Shown: positions 52,562 through 60,554 of the stretch, piece by piece
Position numbering within the stretch: position 1 is the stretch's first letter
Layout of the letters: each line of letters opens with the position of its first letter
Assembly: GCA_021413825.1 (NCBI GenBank)
Contig: JAIOPQ010000007.1
Span: forward strand, 1-64,000
Reading direction: 5' to 3'
DNA length: 64,000 nucleotides
Source: Spirochaetia bacterium
GTDB taxonomy: Bacteria > Spirochaetota > Leptospiria > Leptospirales > Leptonemataceae
Program-made: the position numbers and the translations under genes
The notes under the pieces: generated by a model
Seen by the model: only the letters and a program-made list of their open reading frames with translations
Database searches by the model: none
Told to the model about the DNA's origin: nothing

Positions 52562-53129
52562 TTGCACGCTGGTTCTAATCCGGCATGGAAAACCCGAAAT
52601 GCGCGTCCTCGATACTCCATGGAAATGGATGAATGCGAGCGAGATCAACGCATGCATGGACGCTTATGATTCAGTGAGCCTCGACAATGAATGGTGTATG
52701 CGGAACAACCGGGCATTGGAACCGGCGCACTACATTTCATCCGACTTACCACGAGCTCTTGAAACTGCCATCTTAATGACAGGCAAGCATCCTTTGGAAA
52801 CTAACGAATTGTTTCGCGAAGTTCCACTCCCTCGCTTCAAAGGAAGGATCAGACTTCCTGCTGTGTTGCTGGCAATCATCTCAAGATTAGGATGGTATTT
52901 TGGCTGGATGGACAGCGTTGAATCCCGGGCGCAGACAAAAACCAGGGTTAGCAAAAGTGCAGACTTACTTGAGAATCGTGCTCTATCAAACAAACGGGTC
53001 ACATTGTTTGCACACGGTTTTTTTCTCTGGCTGTTATTACGCGAGCTCCGTCGACGTGGATGGACTTCAGAAAAGGAAGGTCCGTTCAAGTATATGGAAG
53101 CTGCAGATCTGGTCAGGTCGCAGAACTAA
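52551..53129 (+). CDS. Histidine phosphatase family protein
   Basis: 192 residues. Opens with LVLIRHGKPEMR, the RHG motif with the phospho-accepting His; SSDLPRALETA carries the Arg/Glu contacts, and the second catalytic His is in FAHGFFLWLLLRELRRRG. Acts on a phosphate ester, sugar or nucleotide; substrate unknown. Its start overlaps the phosphatase gene. Confidence 0.9.
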   Translation: MQNDCTLVLIRHGKPEMRVLDTPWKWMNASEINACMDAYDSVSLDNEWCMRNNRALEPAHYISSDLPRALETAILMTGKHPLETNELFREVPLPRFKGRIRLPAVLLAIISRLGWYFGWMDSVESRAQTKTRVSKSADLLENRALSNKRVTLFAHGFFLWLLLRELRRRGWTSEKEGPFKYMEAADLVRSQN

Positions 53130-53135
53130 TCCTAC

Positions 53136-53588
53136 TTACAATCCGCGGATTGGTTGTGGTAGGATAAGCTTTGTGTACTTGCGAACTGCGCGCTTTGCAA
53201 ACCACCCGGCCTTCATCTCAAGCGCGTACAGGGTTGGTTCAGAGGACGGATACGTGCGCACTCCTCCATCCGGTTGCATTGTAACTATTTCAATTAAGAA
53301 TCCCTGATCGTCAAAATAAGCAACGTCCAACGGGATCAACGTATTCTTCATCCAGAACGCTTGCATTGTAGCTTCAGGGAACACAAACAGCATACCCTCG
53401 TCATCACCCAGGGATGTGCGATACATCAAACCGCGTTCGCGCTCTGAAGGTGAGGCTGCAATCTCGGCACTGATTGTAAATTCGCCAACGCGAATATTCT
53501 GAGTTTTAAGATGTTGCGTGCGAAGCGAATCGCATGCAGTTAAGAGGAGTAGAAGGGAAGCAAGACGCACGAACCTTAAACGATTCAT
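53136..53588 (-). CDS. DUF192 lipoprotein
   Basis: 150 residues from ATG 53588. Lipobox LTAC with Cys19. DUF192 blocks: SERERGLMYRTSLGDDEGMLFVF, AFWMKNTLIPLDVAYFD and YALEMKAGWFA. Function unknown; small domain exposed in the periplasm. Last gene of a minus-strand pair with the LPP20-like gene. Confidence 0.88.
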   Translation of the reverse strand: MNRLRFVRLASLLLLLTACDSLRTQHLKTQNIRVGEFTISAEIAASPSERERGLMYRTSLGDDEGMLFVFPEATMQAFWMKNTLIPLDVAYFDDQGFLIEIVTMQPDGGVRTYPSSEPTLYALEMKAGWFAKRAVRKYTKLILPQPIRGL

Positions 53589-53613
53589 GCGCCCTTTTGG
53601 AAAAAAATCCACG

Positions 53614-54906
53614 TTAGTCGAAACGGATTTTAATCTCACCACGGGTTACCTGAGTCACGCTCGGTTTTTTTCCCTTTTCCAGAACTGATCTAAAAATTTT
53701 AGGATTCTCACGATTCCAGGAAATTGTATCAGCAAGGGCAAACGACCTTCCCGGATATGTAACTTCCCATTCTTGAGCGGTGTCCGTTTCGGTGATTGGA
53801 TTGATTTCCTTTACACCGGTTTTTTGCTTCAGATCATCACGGAAGCCCCCGGCTGTTTTCTGATCAAGGCCGGTGATGTTCAGAACAATTACGTTATTGC
53901 GCGTTAGATCAGACCAGGTATCGGACAACTTGCGATTGATTTCCTTAGCAATTCCACCCGGTTGTTTCACGTAATCTGTTCCTGATCCAACCGCAAAGCG
54001 CTTAACGGACATTTGCGCCGCCGCCAGATCTGTGGTTTGCGCTCCACCAACCGGATTGTTAAACTCACCAAGGACCTTACTTTTGCCCCAGAGAGCCAGT
54101 AGGGTAATATTCCCTGTTGCTTTATAAGATTTCATGTAGAGCTTCATGCTCTCATCGCTCAGATTGATGGTTGCGTTTGGATTTGATTCAAGGCTTCCAA
54201 TTACCAGCACATCTGCACCGGCCTTAGCTGCGCGCTCTTTAATATCTTCCGGAAATTGATCCGGATTTTTTGCTGCAGCTTCTTCATTCACGCCAGCCAG
54301 AGAAATCCCAGAGGAATCAATTACGCTGTAATCCTTGCGAACAAAGAAATCCCGAAGCGCTGCCGCAGCGATTGCATTGCGCGAAGAAAATGATTCAACT
54401 CGTTTACCCTGACCGGCCAGATTATATTCTTCGCGAATCAAGATCATGAGCTTGGGATTGCCTGCAATCTTTTGCATTTGATCAATCTGGTTTTTCAATT
54501 CAGACTGAGATACCTCATAGCGCACGGTAAGGCGGAGCATTTTGATCGTATCCATATCGTACTGGGTCTTGTCCAGAATCTGACCGTTGCGGCACATGCC
54601 ATTGGCTTTTGCAAAAATTTCATTGGCCACGGACTGACCGTTTCCAACTCCTGAGTAGCTGGCTACTTGCGTTCCAATGCACTTTTCAACCGCTGTGCGG
54701 CAGGCATCTTCCTTGGCCTTTCCTTCCGATGCGTCCATGCTTGTATAGATTGGAGCTTCACCGTAGACCGTAATCTTACCATCCAGGCAATCACCAAAGA
54801 CGGTTTTATCGTTATCATCCCCTTTTGAGGAACCTGATTTGCATGTGAGCGCGATTCCAAGGATCAACGAAAGGGCAATGAATTGAATTGTTTTTGAGAA
54901 AGACAT
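53614..54906 (-). CDS. FlgT/LPP20-like lipoprotein
   Basis: 430 residues from ATG 54906 with a lipobox IALTC (Cys22). The N-terminal domain ITVYGEAPIYTSMDASEGKAKEDACRTAVEKCIGTQVASYS, ending in RYEVSQSEL (residues about 43-150) is the FlgT/LPP20 motif GxAxI..D...AR..A...A. FlgT supports outer-membrane-facing flagellar structures in vibrios; in spirochaetes the role is open. The rest contains TolB-N-like repeats (LMILIREEYN, VLVIGSLES). Confidence 0.78.
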   Translation of the reverse strand: MSFSKTIQFIALSLILGIALTCKSGSSKGDDNDKTVFGDCLDGKITVYGEAPIYTSMDASEGKAKEDACRTAVEKCIGTQVASYSGVGNGQSVANEIFAKANGMCRNGQILDKTQYDMDTIKMLRLTVRYEVSQSELKNQIDQMQKIAGNPKLMILIREEYNLAGQGKRVESFSSRNAIAAAALRDFFVRKDYSVIDSSGISLAGVNEEAAAKNPDQFPEDIKERAAKAGADVLVIGSLESNPNATINLSDESMKLYMKSYKATGNITLLALWGKSKVLGEFNNPVGGAQTTDLAAAQMSVKRFAVGSGTDYVKQPGGIAKEINRKLSDTWSDLTRNNVIVLNITGLDQKTAGGFRDDLKQKTGVKEINPITETDTAQEWEVTYPGRSFALADTISWNRENPKIFRSVLEKGKKPSVTQVTRGEIKIRFD

Positions 54907-55007
54907 ACGACCTCTGCATTGATGGACGAGTTTAATGTAACTCCGGTCAACAAAAAATCGGCTAAACAATCAGGCTGCCCTGTCGATGCTATTATAGAGG
55001 AAAAATC

Positions 55008-55370
55008 ATGGACGACTTAATTCTTCTCAAACGTGCACTTAGCGTTGAAATAGACAAGCGCTCGGCTATTCTGTCTGCGGACGGACGGGAGCTGCAGCGC
55101 AAGACACGCGAATCCGAAGAAATCCTTCGCCAGATGCGCGCCTCCATCGAAGATCCCAGTCGCAAGGATCGCTCGGAGCTCAGCCCAGAAGCCCGCAAAA
55201 TTGCCGAAAGATTGCAGATTGAAACGACAGAAAACGATCGTCTCCTGGAAAACGCAAACCATACCATACACCGGTTACTGACAGAGATGGCAGAAAAGGA
55301 CACAGTCTATTCGCCGGTCGGTGGAAGATCAGGGAGCACGGGTGGCGTACTTCTGGACGCCAGCGTCTGA
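55008..55370 (+). CDS. Coiled-coil protein, possibly FlgN-like
   Basis: 120 residues, almost all helical (LLKRALSVEIDKRSAILSADGRELQ, ERLQIETTENDRLLENANHTIHRLL) with a Gly/Ser-rich end (SPVGGRSGSTGGVLL). The antiparallel helix layout and short flexible tail fit FlgN-type flagellar export chaperones, but no diagnostic residue is certain. Ribosome-binding site GAGG lies ahead of ATG 55008. Confidence 0.5.
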   Translation: MDDLILLKRALSVEIDKRSAILSADGRELQRKTRESEEILRQMRASIEDPSRKDRSELSPEARKIAERLQIETTENDRLLENANHTIHRLLTEMAEKDTVYSPVGGRSGSTGGVLLDASV

Positions 55371-55429
55371 TCGCTTTTTTTGATTGGTCTCCAGGCTCTT
55401 TGCCGCTTCTCTGCTAATTGGGCCGTTCC

Positions 55430-56392
55430 ATGGACGATCAGATGCACATCAAACTCTGGGGGGTACGTGGCTCTCTTCCAACCCCAATGAGCTCCTCGGA
55501 ATATGAAACGATCCTGAGCCGCGCTCTAACGGAAGCCAGACGGTTGTATCAGGAGGATCCTTCGCGCACAGCAGATCAGATCTTTGAAGCAATTCCAGAT
55601 CCCATGAAGCATGTCATTGGCGGAGAAACTACATGCATCGGCGTAAATTACAGAAATACTGCAATCCTGATCGATCTTGGAACTGGTTCTCGCAAGGCGG
55701 GTGAGGCCCTCGCAAAACGTCAGGACCTCAAAGACATCCACATTCTCATTACCCATACCCACTGGGATCACATCCAGGGATTTCCATTCTTTGCACCGGC
55801 AATGAATCCGAACATGACTTTGCACTTTTATTCATGCGTTCCAGATTTACATAATCGATTGATTCGCCAGCAACATCCGGATCATCACAACATTCGCTTT
55901 GAAGAACTTCCGTGCAAGACACGCTTTACAACGGTAAAGGAAGGTGAGCCTTTCCAGGTAGACGATCTTAAAATCAGCGCGCAACCATTGATTCATCCCG
56001 GCGGATCCACTTCGTATCGAATGGACAAAGGAAACCAAAAGTTTGTGTTTGCGACCGACACAGAATTCTACGGTCCAGAGCTTTCAATGCTCGTGCGAAA
56101 ATACGATGAGTTTTTTCACAAATCAGATCTGCTGATAATTGATGCGCAATATTCCTTACCAGAGGCAGAAATGAAACGCGGTTGGGGGCATACTGCCATG
56201 ACAATTGCAGTAGATTGTGCCATGCACTGGGACATTGGCAGGCTTGGCCTTACCCATCACGAGCCATCGCATTCTGATGATACGGTTCGCGAACTATTCG
56301 CACGCGCAAAAGAATATCTGGAAGCTAATAATCCTCATCAACATCGAATGGAACTATATCTCGCTCGCGAAGGTGACGAGTACCTGCTTTAG
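55430..56392 (+). CDS. MBL-fold metallo-hydrolase
   Basis: 320 residues from ATG 55430 (TTG 55418 in frame). Metal site THTHWDHIQG gives His109, His111, Asp113 and His114; further ligands are in LIHPGGS and FATDTEFYG, LTHHEPSHSDD. It resembles phosphodiesterase-like MBL enzymes (CpdA/PDE-II-like), so it could turn over a cyclic nucleotide, but that is only an inference. Convergent with the S8 lipoprotein gene, separated by 3 bases. Confidence 0.9.
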   Translation: MDDQMHIKLWGVRGSLPTPMSSSEYETILSRALTEARRLYQEDPSRTADQIFEAIPDPMKHVIGGETTCIGVNYRNTAILIDLGTGSRKAGEALAKRQDLKDIHILITHTHWDHIQGFPFFAPAMNPNMTLHFYSCVPDLHNRLIRQQHPDHHNIRFEELPCKTRFTTVKEGEPFQVDDLKISAQPLIHPGGSTSYRMDKGNQKFVFATDTEFYGPELSMLVRKYDEFFHKSDLLIIDAQYSLPEAEMKRGWGHTAMTIAVDCAMHWDIGRLGLTHHEPSHSDDTVRELFARAKEYLEANNPHQHRMELYLAREGDEYLL

Positions 56393-56395
56393 GCG

Positions 56396-58786
56396 CTAGC
56401 GCTCGTAAAATTTCCCATCACGGAGCCTGGCGGTCTTCATATACTCGATGAATTGAGCGCGGGTCCTTTCACGTTCAAGATGCGGAGCCTGATGATTGTA
56501 ACGAATTGGAAACGCAGTTGCTTCGTTGATTTGCTTTTGCAAGCTTTCAAGTCGAACGCCGAGCTGTTCACGCGAGTTTCTATAATACTCAAGGATCACA
56601 GGGTCACCCGAAGACACTTTTAGGCGAGCCAGGCTTCTTTCGATCTGATCTACTGCATCGAGTGCCAGGAGAATGCCATCCCGATTACCGGCCCGGATAA
56701 GTGCCTCAACCACAAAATCCGCGTCCTGTTCCACTAGATTGTTTTCGGCCGCTTCAAAAAAAGCCTTTCGATACCTGGGAACACATGCTGCGAGCAATGC
56801 TCTGTCCTGATCGTCCAGCACGTTTAGGTTTGCAGTGGCAACGATTGCTAACATTGCAAACGACTCATCTGCGACCCAACCGGGCTGGGAGTGCAGTCGC
56901 TTCATGTATTCAATAATTTGGCCGTGAGTTCCCGGTTCGTTGAAATTTCCCAGCGCTGCCAGGGTATTGGCATTGAATTGCTTCACCTTTAAGCGAGCCA
57001 GCAGCCCGGGCACTGCGTTCCTGTCTTTTTTGAAATTAACAATGATGGCAAAATAATCGTTTCGGGAAAGATTCGCTCTGAAGTATGCTATCTGTTCCGG
57101 CGAAAGGGCGGAATCCGCAATGAGTTTTATTTCATTGAAGGTTATCGATGATTCGGCTCTTGAGCGGATAACGCTGAAGTTTGACGGAATCAGTGGAAGC
57201 GCGGCCATTGCTTCCGGATCTCTGGCAAAGTAAAGAAACGAGCGTGAATAATAAGCCAGAATTTTCTCGAGCTTTACTGCATCCGAATCAGCCTTGTCTA
57301 TGAAGAGATCGCTGTAACGTTCGTGAAACGTCCTGTGCAAAAAGTGAGTGTCCCGTGGCACGGCGATTCCAACTGACGCAAGTAGGCCAACGGGGTCAAA
57401 GACCGGAATCGTATTTTCTGTCGGAAGAATTGTGGTGCGGCTCGTAATGTTAGATTTTGCAACGAGTGCCCTGGCCTGCTCGAACCGCATCCAGGGATTG
57501 TTCGCTCGCAACAGCGCCAGCATTCCTGTCACATACGGTGCGCTAAACGACGTCCCCGAAGATGCGGCCAGCGTCCCACCTGGCAAGAGAGTAGGAACGC
57601 CCACGCCCGGGGCGTAGGTTGCAACCGAACCCCCAAAATTCGAAAACCCCGCCCTTCGGTCTTCTGAGTCGAGGGCACCCACTGAGATTACATATTTGTG
57701 CGAAGCGATCGGCTCATACTCAGCCGAATTCGCACTATTGCCCGCAGCCACAACAATCCAGACGTTCAATCGTTTGGCCATTTCAAATGGACCGTCATAG
57801 ATTTCGCGGACGGTAGTACTTTCTTTCTGAATCCGGCGTACTATTTCTTCGCGCGCACCGAGTGAAACAGAGTCCCGCAGCACCCGCGCATAATCCGTCC
57901 CCAGGCTCACATTTATAATGGCTGCCTTGAGGGCCATCGCGCGAGCAAGCCCCTCAAGAATGGTTAAGTCATTTGTATAAATCGTTTCATTGATGCGATG
58001 AAATCCAATCACTTGAATTGGCATGATGCGAATGCCGGGCGCCACACCGGTCAGAATCGAATTTGTTTCGGCGGCCCCTGCAATGCTTGCAACGCGCGTA
58101 CCGTGGTCGATCACGCGAAGTACGTCACCGCCTCGCTTAACCTCGCCATCCTCAAATGTTTCCGAACGATTCAGCACTGAATACGGATGCGTAATGCGAT
58201 TCCCCCAGGCGGCCAGCGATGTATCCATACCACTGTCCAGAATCGCAACCAGCACCCCAGCCCCGTTGTCCTTCTTCCAGACTTCCTGAATTCCGTACCG
58301 CCGAATGTGCCAATCGTTTGAGGGAACCCTGGCTTCCTGCTCCTGGCGAACAAAATGGGGATGTGCTTTCTCAACTGATGGCAAAAGGCGAATCCTTTCG
58401 AGGAGCGCCTCCTGTGGTGTGCTCGCATCCAAAGACAAGAGTTGAACCAGCCGAAACGTTGGAACAAAACCCGTCAGGCTTGCGTTTATCCTGGCCGCTT
58501 TTAGTTCGGAAAGCAGAGCTTCTGGATTTTTGCCTTCACGGAGCAAGACCACGAACTCGTCGCGAGCGATCAGCGATCCGGTTTCTGTATCCTTGTAAAT
58601 TCGAGTCACGGGTGTTGGAGAAACCACGCCCGGCGAATAAGCGACACGTGGATCAATTTCGTTTTTATCGATGCGAATACTGTTTATATCTTTGCTAAAT
58701 GTTTCCTTGTATGGCGCGGGAATCTTTGAATACGAGGAACAGCTGACGAGGATCAGCAGCGAAAGGAGAATATAAAATTTACTCAT
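56396..58786 (-). CDS. Subtilisin-like serine protease lipoprotein with HEAT-like tail
   Basis: 796 residues from ATG 58786. Lipobox LVSC (Cys16), an N-terminal inhibitor-like propeptide (about 75-150), then an S8 peptidase domain: Asp184 in VAILDSGMD, His228 in IDHGTRVASI, oxyanion Asn350 in VAAGN and Ser413 in SSGTSFSAPYVTG. The C-terminal 300 residues are helical repeats (LARLKVKQFNANTLAAL, QIIEYMKRL). Probably lipid-anchored to the outer membrane or periplasmic face. Follows ompL1 but is separated from it by a strong terminator. Confidence 0.88.
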   Translation of the reverse strand: MSKFYILLSLLILVSCSSYSKIPAPYKETFSKDINSIRIDKNEIDPRVAYSPGVVSPTPVTRIYKDTETGSLIARDEFVVLLREGKNPEALLSELKAARINASLTGFVPTFRLVQLLSLDASTPQEALLERIRLLPSVEKAHPHFVRQEQEARVPSNDWHIRRYGIQEVWKKDNGAGVLVAILDSGMDTSLAAWGNRITHPYSVLNRSETFEDGEVKRGGDVLRVIDHGTRVASIAGAAETNSILTGVAPGIRIMPIQVIGFHRINETIYTNDLTILEGLARAMALKAAIINVSLGTDYARVLRDSVSLGAREEIVRRIQKESTTVREIYDGPFEMAKRLNVWIVVAAGNSANSAEYEPIASHKYVISVGALDSEDRRAGFSNFGGSVATYAPGVGVPTLLPGGTLAASSGTSFSAPYVTGMLALLRANNPWMRFEQARALVAKSNITSRTTILPTENTIPVFDPVGLLASVGIAVPRDTHFLHRTFHERYSDLFIDKADSDAVKLEKILAYYSRSFLYFARDPEAMAALPLIPSNFSVIRSRAESSITFNEIKLIADSALSPEQIAYFRANLSRNDYFAIIVNFKKDRNAVPGLLARLKVKQFNANTLAALGNFNEPGTHGQIIEYMKRLHSQPGWVADESFAMLAIVATANLNVLDDQDRALLAACVPRYRKAFFEAAENNLVEQDADFVVEALIRAGNRDGILLALDAVDQIERSLARLKVSSGDPVILEYYRNSREQLGVRLESLQKQINEATAFPIRYNHQAPHLERERTRAQFIEYMKTARLRDGKFYER

Positions 58787-58856
58787 AAGAACAACTCGTT
58801 CGACGACTAGAACCACGAATTCGTTATTCGTCGGAGGCTATCCCGGTTTCATTCAC

Positions 58857-58882
58857 AAAAAAAGCCGCCCTTGCGGGGCGGC
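58857..58882 (-). terminator. Rho-independent terminator of ompL1
   Basis: On the minus strand GCCGCCC-cgcaa-GGGCGGC forms a perfect 7-bp stem followed by seven T. It lies 27 bases after the ompL1 stop and is the clearest terminator in the window. Read on the plus strand it has a matching A-run but no T-run, so it works one way. Confidence 0.92.
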
Positions 58883-58890
58883 TTATCGCA

Positions 58891-58908
58891 TTCAAACGTA
58901 AGTTTGAA
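58891..58908 (-). repeat. Short hairpin just after the ompL1 stop
   Basis: TTCAAAC-GTAA-GTTTGAA is a perfect 7-bp stem with a 4-base loop directly behind the TAA. It could protect the 3' end of the message upstream of the main terminator. Confidence 0.6.
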
Positions 58909-59874
58909 TTACATAGCCATTTTGTATCCGAACGTATAGATAGTTCCGGAAAGGTTCTGTGGATATGACACAGCTGGTGCAAAAGTAGGAATGGATCCTT
59001 CTGTGTACGTGTGAGGTTGTCCACCAGAGATGATATGTTCAAATTCGAAGAACAGTTTATCACCGCTTGTGAGTTTTTTCTCAACACCGATCAGGAAGTT
59101 GAAACCAATTCCAGATGCGCGGAATTTAACTTTATCGTAAAGGAGGCCCGCATTGCTTGTGGAAGTTACGAGCGCTCCCGTCGAAGCACTGCGCGAAGTC
59201 TTAACAGTTGGGTAAATTCCAGAACCACCGCGGATCAAGTCTGGTGACTGTGGCTGGTTGTTCATGAAGTTTGCAATCCCGCCCATGTTTGAGCCTTGCA
59301 GTGAGAAACCACCGCGGAACCAGTTTACACCACCACCAGCGTATACAGAAGCTGCTTCGCCAATGCTAGTTTTGAAACCATAGTAGACTGGAATAACGTG
59401 AGATGTGTAATCAAAATTCACATTGTACCACTCAACTCCACCGGTTGAAATTCTGGTGTGACCACCTTTGATCTTGCGAGTCAAGTTCAGACCAGCGCGG
59501 ATAAAAGTATTTTCCCAGTTCTTCTCATAGAATACTTTGAAAACGCCACCAACCATTGGGCCGCCTTCTTTATTGTTGATCTTTGTCCAACCACCAGTCA
59601 CTTTTTCAAGTGCAATGTATTTGTTCTCAGGCTCGATCAGTTTTTGATTCTCTGCTTGTGCAGTTGTCTCGCAGAAACCACCGTTGAACTGATAGGCATT
59701 GCAATCCCCTTTTTGTTGCGTTGGTGAATCCAGACCGTCTACAGTAATTGTTTTGCCAAGGCCTGCCAGGTCAAAGTGCAGTCCAAAACCAAAACCAAGA
59801 TATGCGCCTTCTGCTTGTGCCGTTGTGAATGCGACGGCGAACAGGCCAAGGGCCATTAACTTCGCATGTTTCAT
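58909..59874 (-). CDS. ompL1: Outer-membrane porin OmpL1 homologue
   Basis: 321 residues, the same length as leptospiral OmpL1. Signal peptide 1-21 (AQA-E). The opening YLGFGFGLHFDLAGLGKTITVDGLD and the blocks ENKYIALEKVTGGW, SVYAGGGVNWFRGGFSLQGSN, GIGFNFLIG and the closing GTIYTFGYKMAM align well with remembered OmpL1 sequence. It is a transmembrane beta-barrel with an exposed long loop after residue 45. Its own AGGAG ribosome-binding site is 6 bases from ATG 59874. Strong evidence that the host belongs to Leptospirales. Confidence 0.92.
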   Translation of the reverse strand: MKHAKLMALGLFAVAFTTAQAEGAYLGFGFGLHFDLAGLGKTITVDGLDSPTQQKGDCNAYQFNGGFCETTAQAENQKLIEPENKYIALEKVTGGWTKINNKEGGPMVGGVFKVFYEKNWENTFIRAGLNLTRKIKGGHTRISTGGVEWYNVNFDYTSHVIPVYYGFKTSIGEAASVYAGGGVNWFRGGFSLQGSNMGGIANFMNNQPQSPDLIRGGSGIYPTVKTSRSASTGALVTSTSNAGLLYDKVKFRASGIGFNFLIGVEKKLTSGDKLFFEFEHIISGGQPHTYTEGSIPTFAPAVSYPQNLSGTIYTFGYKMAM

Positions 59875-59897
59875 TTGTATCTCCTAAAATCTATGTG

Positions 59898-59949
59898 GGA
59901 TGGAAACTTCCCTCCCCCCCATCCGCCTTAACGGACAGACAGGAAGTTT
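59898..59949 (-). promoter_or_regulatory. Structured ompL1 5' leader with two interleaved inverted repeats
   Basis: In transcript order AAACTTCC (59949-59942), GGATGG (59924-59919), GGAAGTTT (59911-59904) and CCATCC (59903-59898). The arms interleave, so the two stems (8 and 6 bp) compete: the second and first 3' arms touch, leaving no loop to span a stem. A G7 run (59920-59914) lies inside. The arrangement looks like a two-state switch or a slippage-prone leader; structure is inferred from sequence only. Confidence 0.5.
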
Positions 59950-59958
59950 GGGCCAAAA

Positions 59959-59972
59959 TGACACCTGTCAAA
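59959..59972 (-). promoter_or_regulatory. TTGACA box with dyad TGACA-N2-TGTCA upstream of ompL1
   Basis: TTGACA reads 59972-59967 on the minus strand, about 93 bases ahead of ompL1, and is part of the dyad TGACA-cc/gg-TGTCA (59959-59970). A good -10 box is not seen at 16-17 bases, so the promoter call is weak, but a repressor site on a -35 box is plausible. Confidence 0.3.
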
Positions 59973-59973
59973 C

Positions 59974-60022
59974 AAAAAAAAAGCGAACCGGAGGCCGGAA
60001 AACGGGGTCGGTGGCTCGTCTA
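59974..60022 (-). terminator. Possible terminator of rnhA
   Basis: On the minus strand an imperfect GC-rich hairpin (CGAGCC ... GGTTCG with a CCGGcctCCGG core) is followed by nine T. It lies about 40-90 bases after the rnhA stop and would also insulate ompL1. Confidence 0.45.
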
Positions 60023-60060
60023 ATGCGATACGCGGGGGCTTTGCTTCGCCCAATCAGACG

Positions 60061-60477
60061 TCATCCGGGAATGCTCGGAGAATCAAGGGCCTCATTGGCC
60101 AGGCGGTCTGCCTCCTTGTTTTCTTCCCTGGGGACATGATTGATCCGCCATTTCAGGGGTTTTAAGAGGGCCAGGACTTCTGCGTGAAGGGGCTTCAACC
60201 CCTCATGTTTAACCTTGTATTCACCCAGGACCTGCCTGACTACAAGCTGAGAATCCATGCGAATCTCAACCGATTTCGCGTTAAGGGCCTTGAGGCCTCG
60301 CAAACCTTCCAGCAGGGAGCGATACTCGGCCTGTTTATTGTTGCCTGTGCCTGTGGTTTTTGAGATCAAAAGGGCTGGTTCCTCAGTCCCTGCCCGGTAA
60401 GCAATCGCCCCTATCGAGGACGGGCCTGGATTTCCTCTGCAAGCCCCATCGCAATATAGAAGAAAGTCGTAAGACAC
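60061..60477 (-). CDS. rnhA: Ribonuclease HI
   Basis: 138 residues. The catalytic carboxylates are Asp10 (YCDGACRGNPGP), Glu51 (AEYRSLLEGL), Asp75 (RMDSQLVV) and Asp124 (NKEADRLANEAL). Degrades RNA in RNA-DNA hybrids. Standard length with no hybrid-binding domain. Minus strand, upstream of ompL1 in the same direction but with a probable terminator between. Confidence 0.95.
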   Translation of the reverse strand: MSYDFLLYCDGACRGNPGPSSIGAIAYRAGTEEPALLISKTTGTGNNKQAEYRSLLEGLRGLKALNAKSVEIRMDSQLVVRQVLGEYKVKHEGLKPLHAEVLALLKPLKWRINHVPREENKEADRLANEALDSPSIPG

Positions 60478-60554
60478 ACGTCAGATTCAACATGCGCGAA
60501 ACATATGCAAGGAAAAGTCCTTGAGCAAAGAGAATCGGTTGAATCCACTTGAGA

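Noticed and set aside
55356-55381. Hairpin GACGC-CA-GCGTC with a T7 run after 55370
   Set aside because: The loop would be only two bases and the T-run starts seven bases away; not convincing as a terminator, and part of the stem overlaps the coding end.
59898-59949. H-type pseudoknot in the ompL1 leader
   Set aside because: The two 3' arms are adjacent with no nucleotides left to cross the 8-bp stem, so both stems cannot form fully at once; competing hairpins are more likely.
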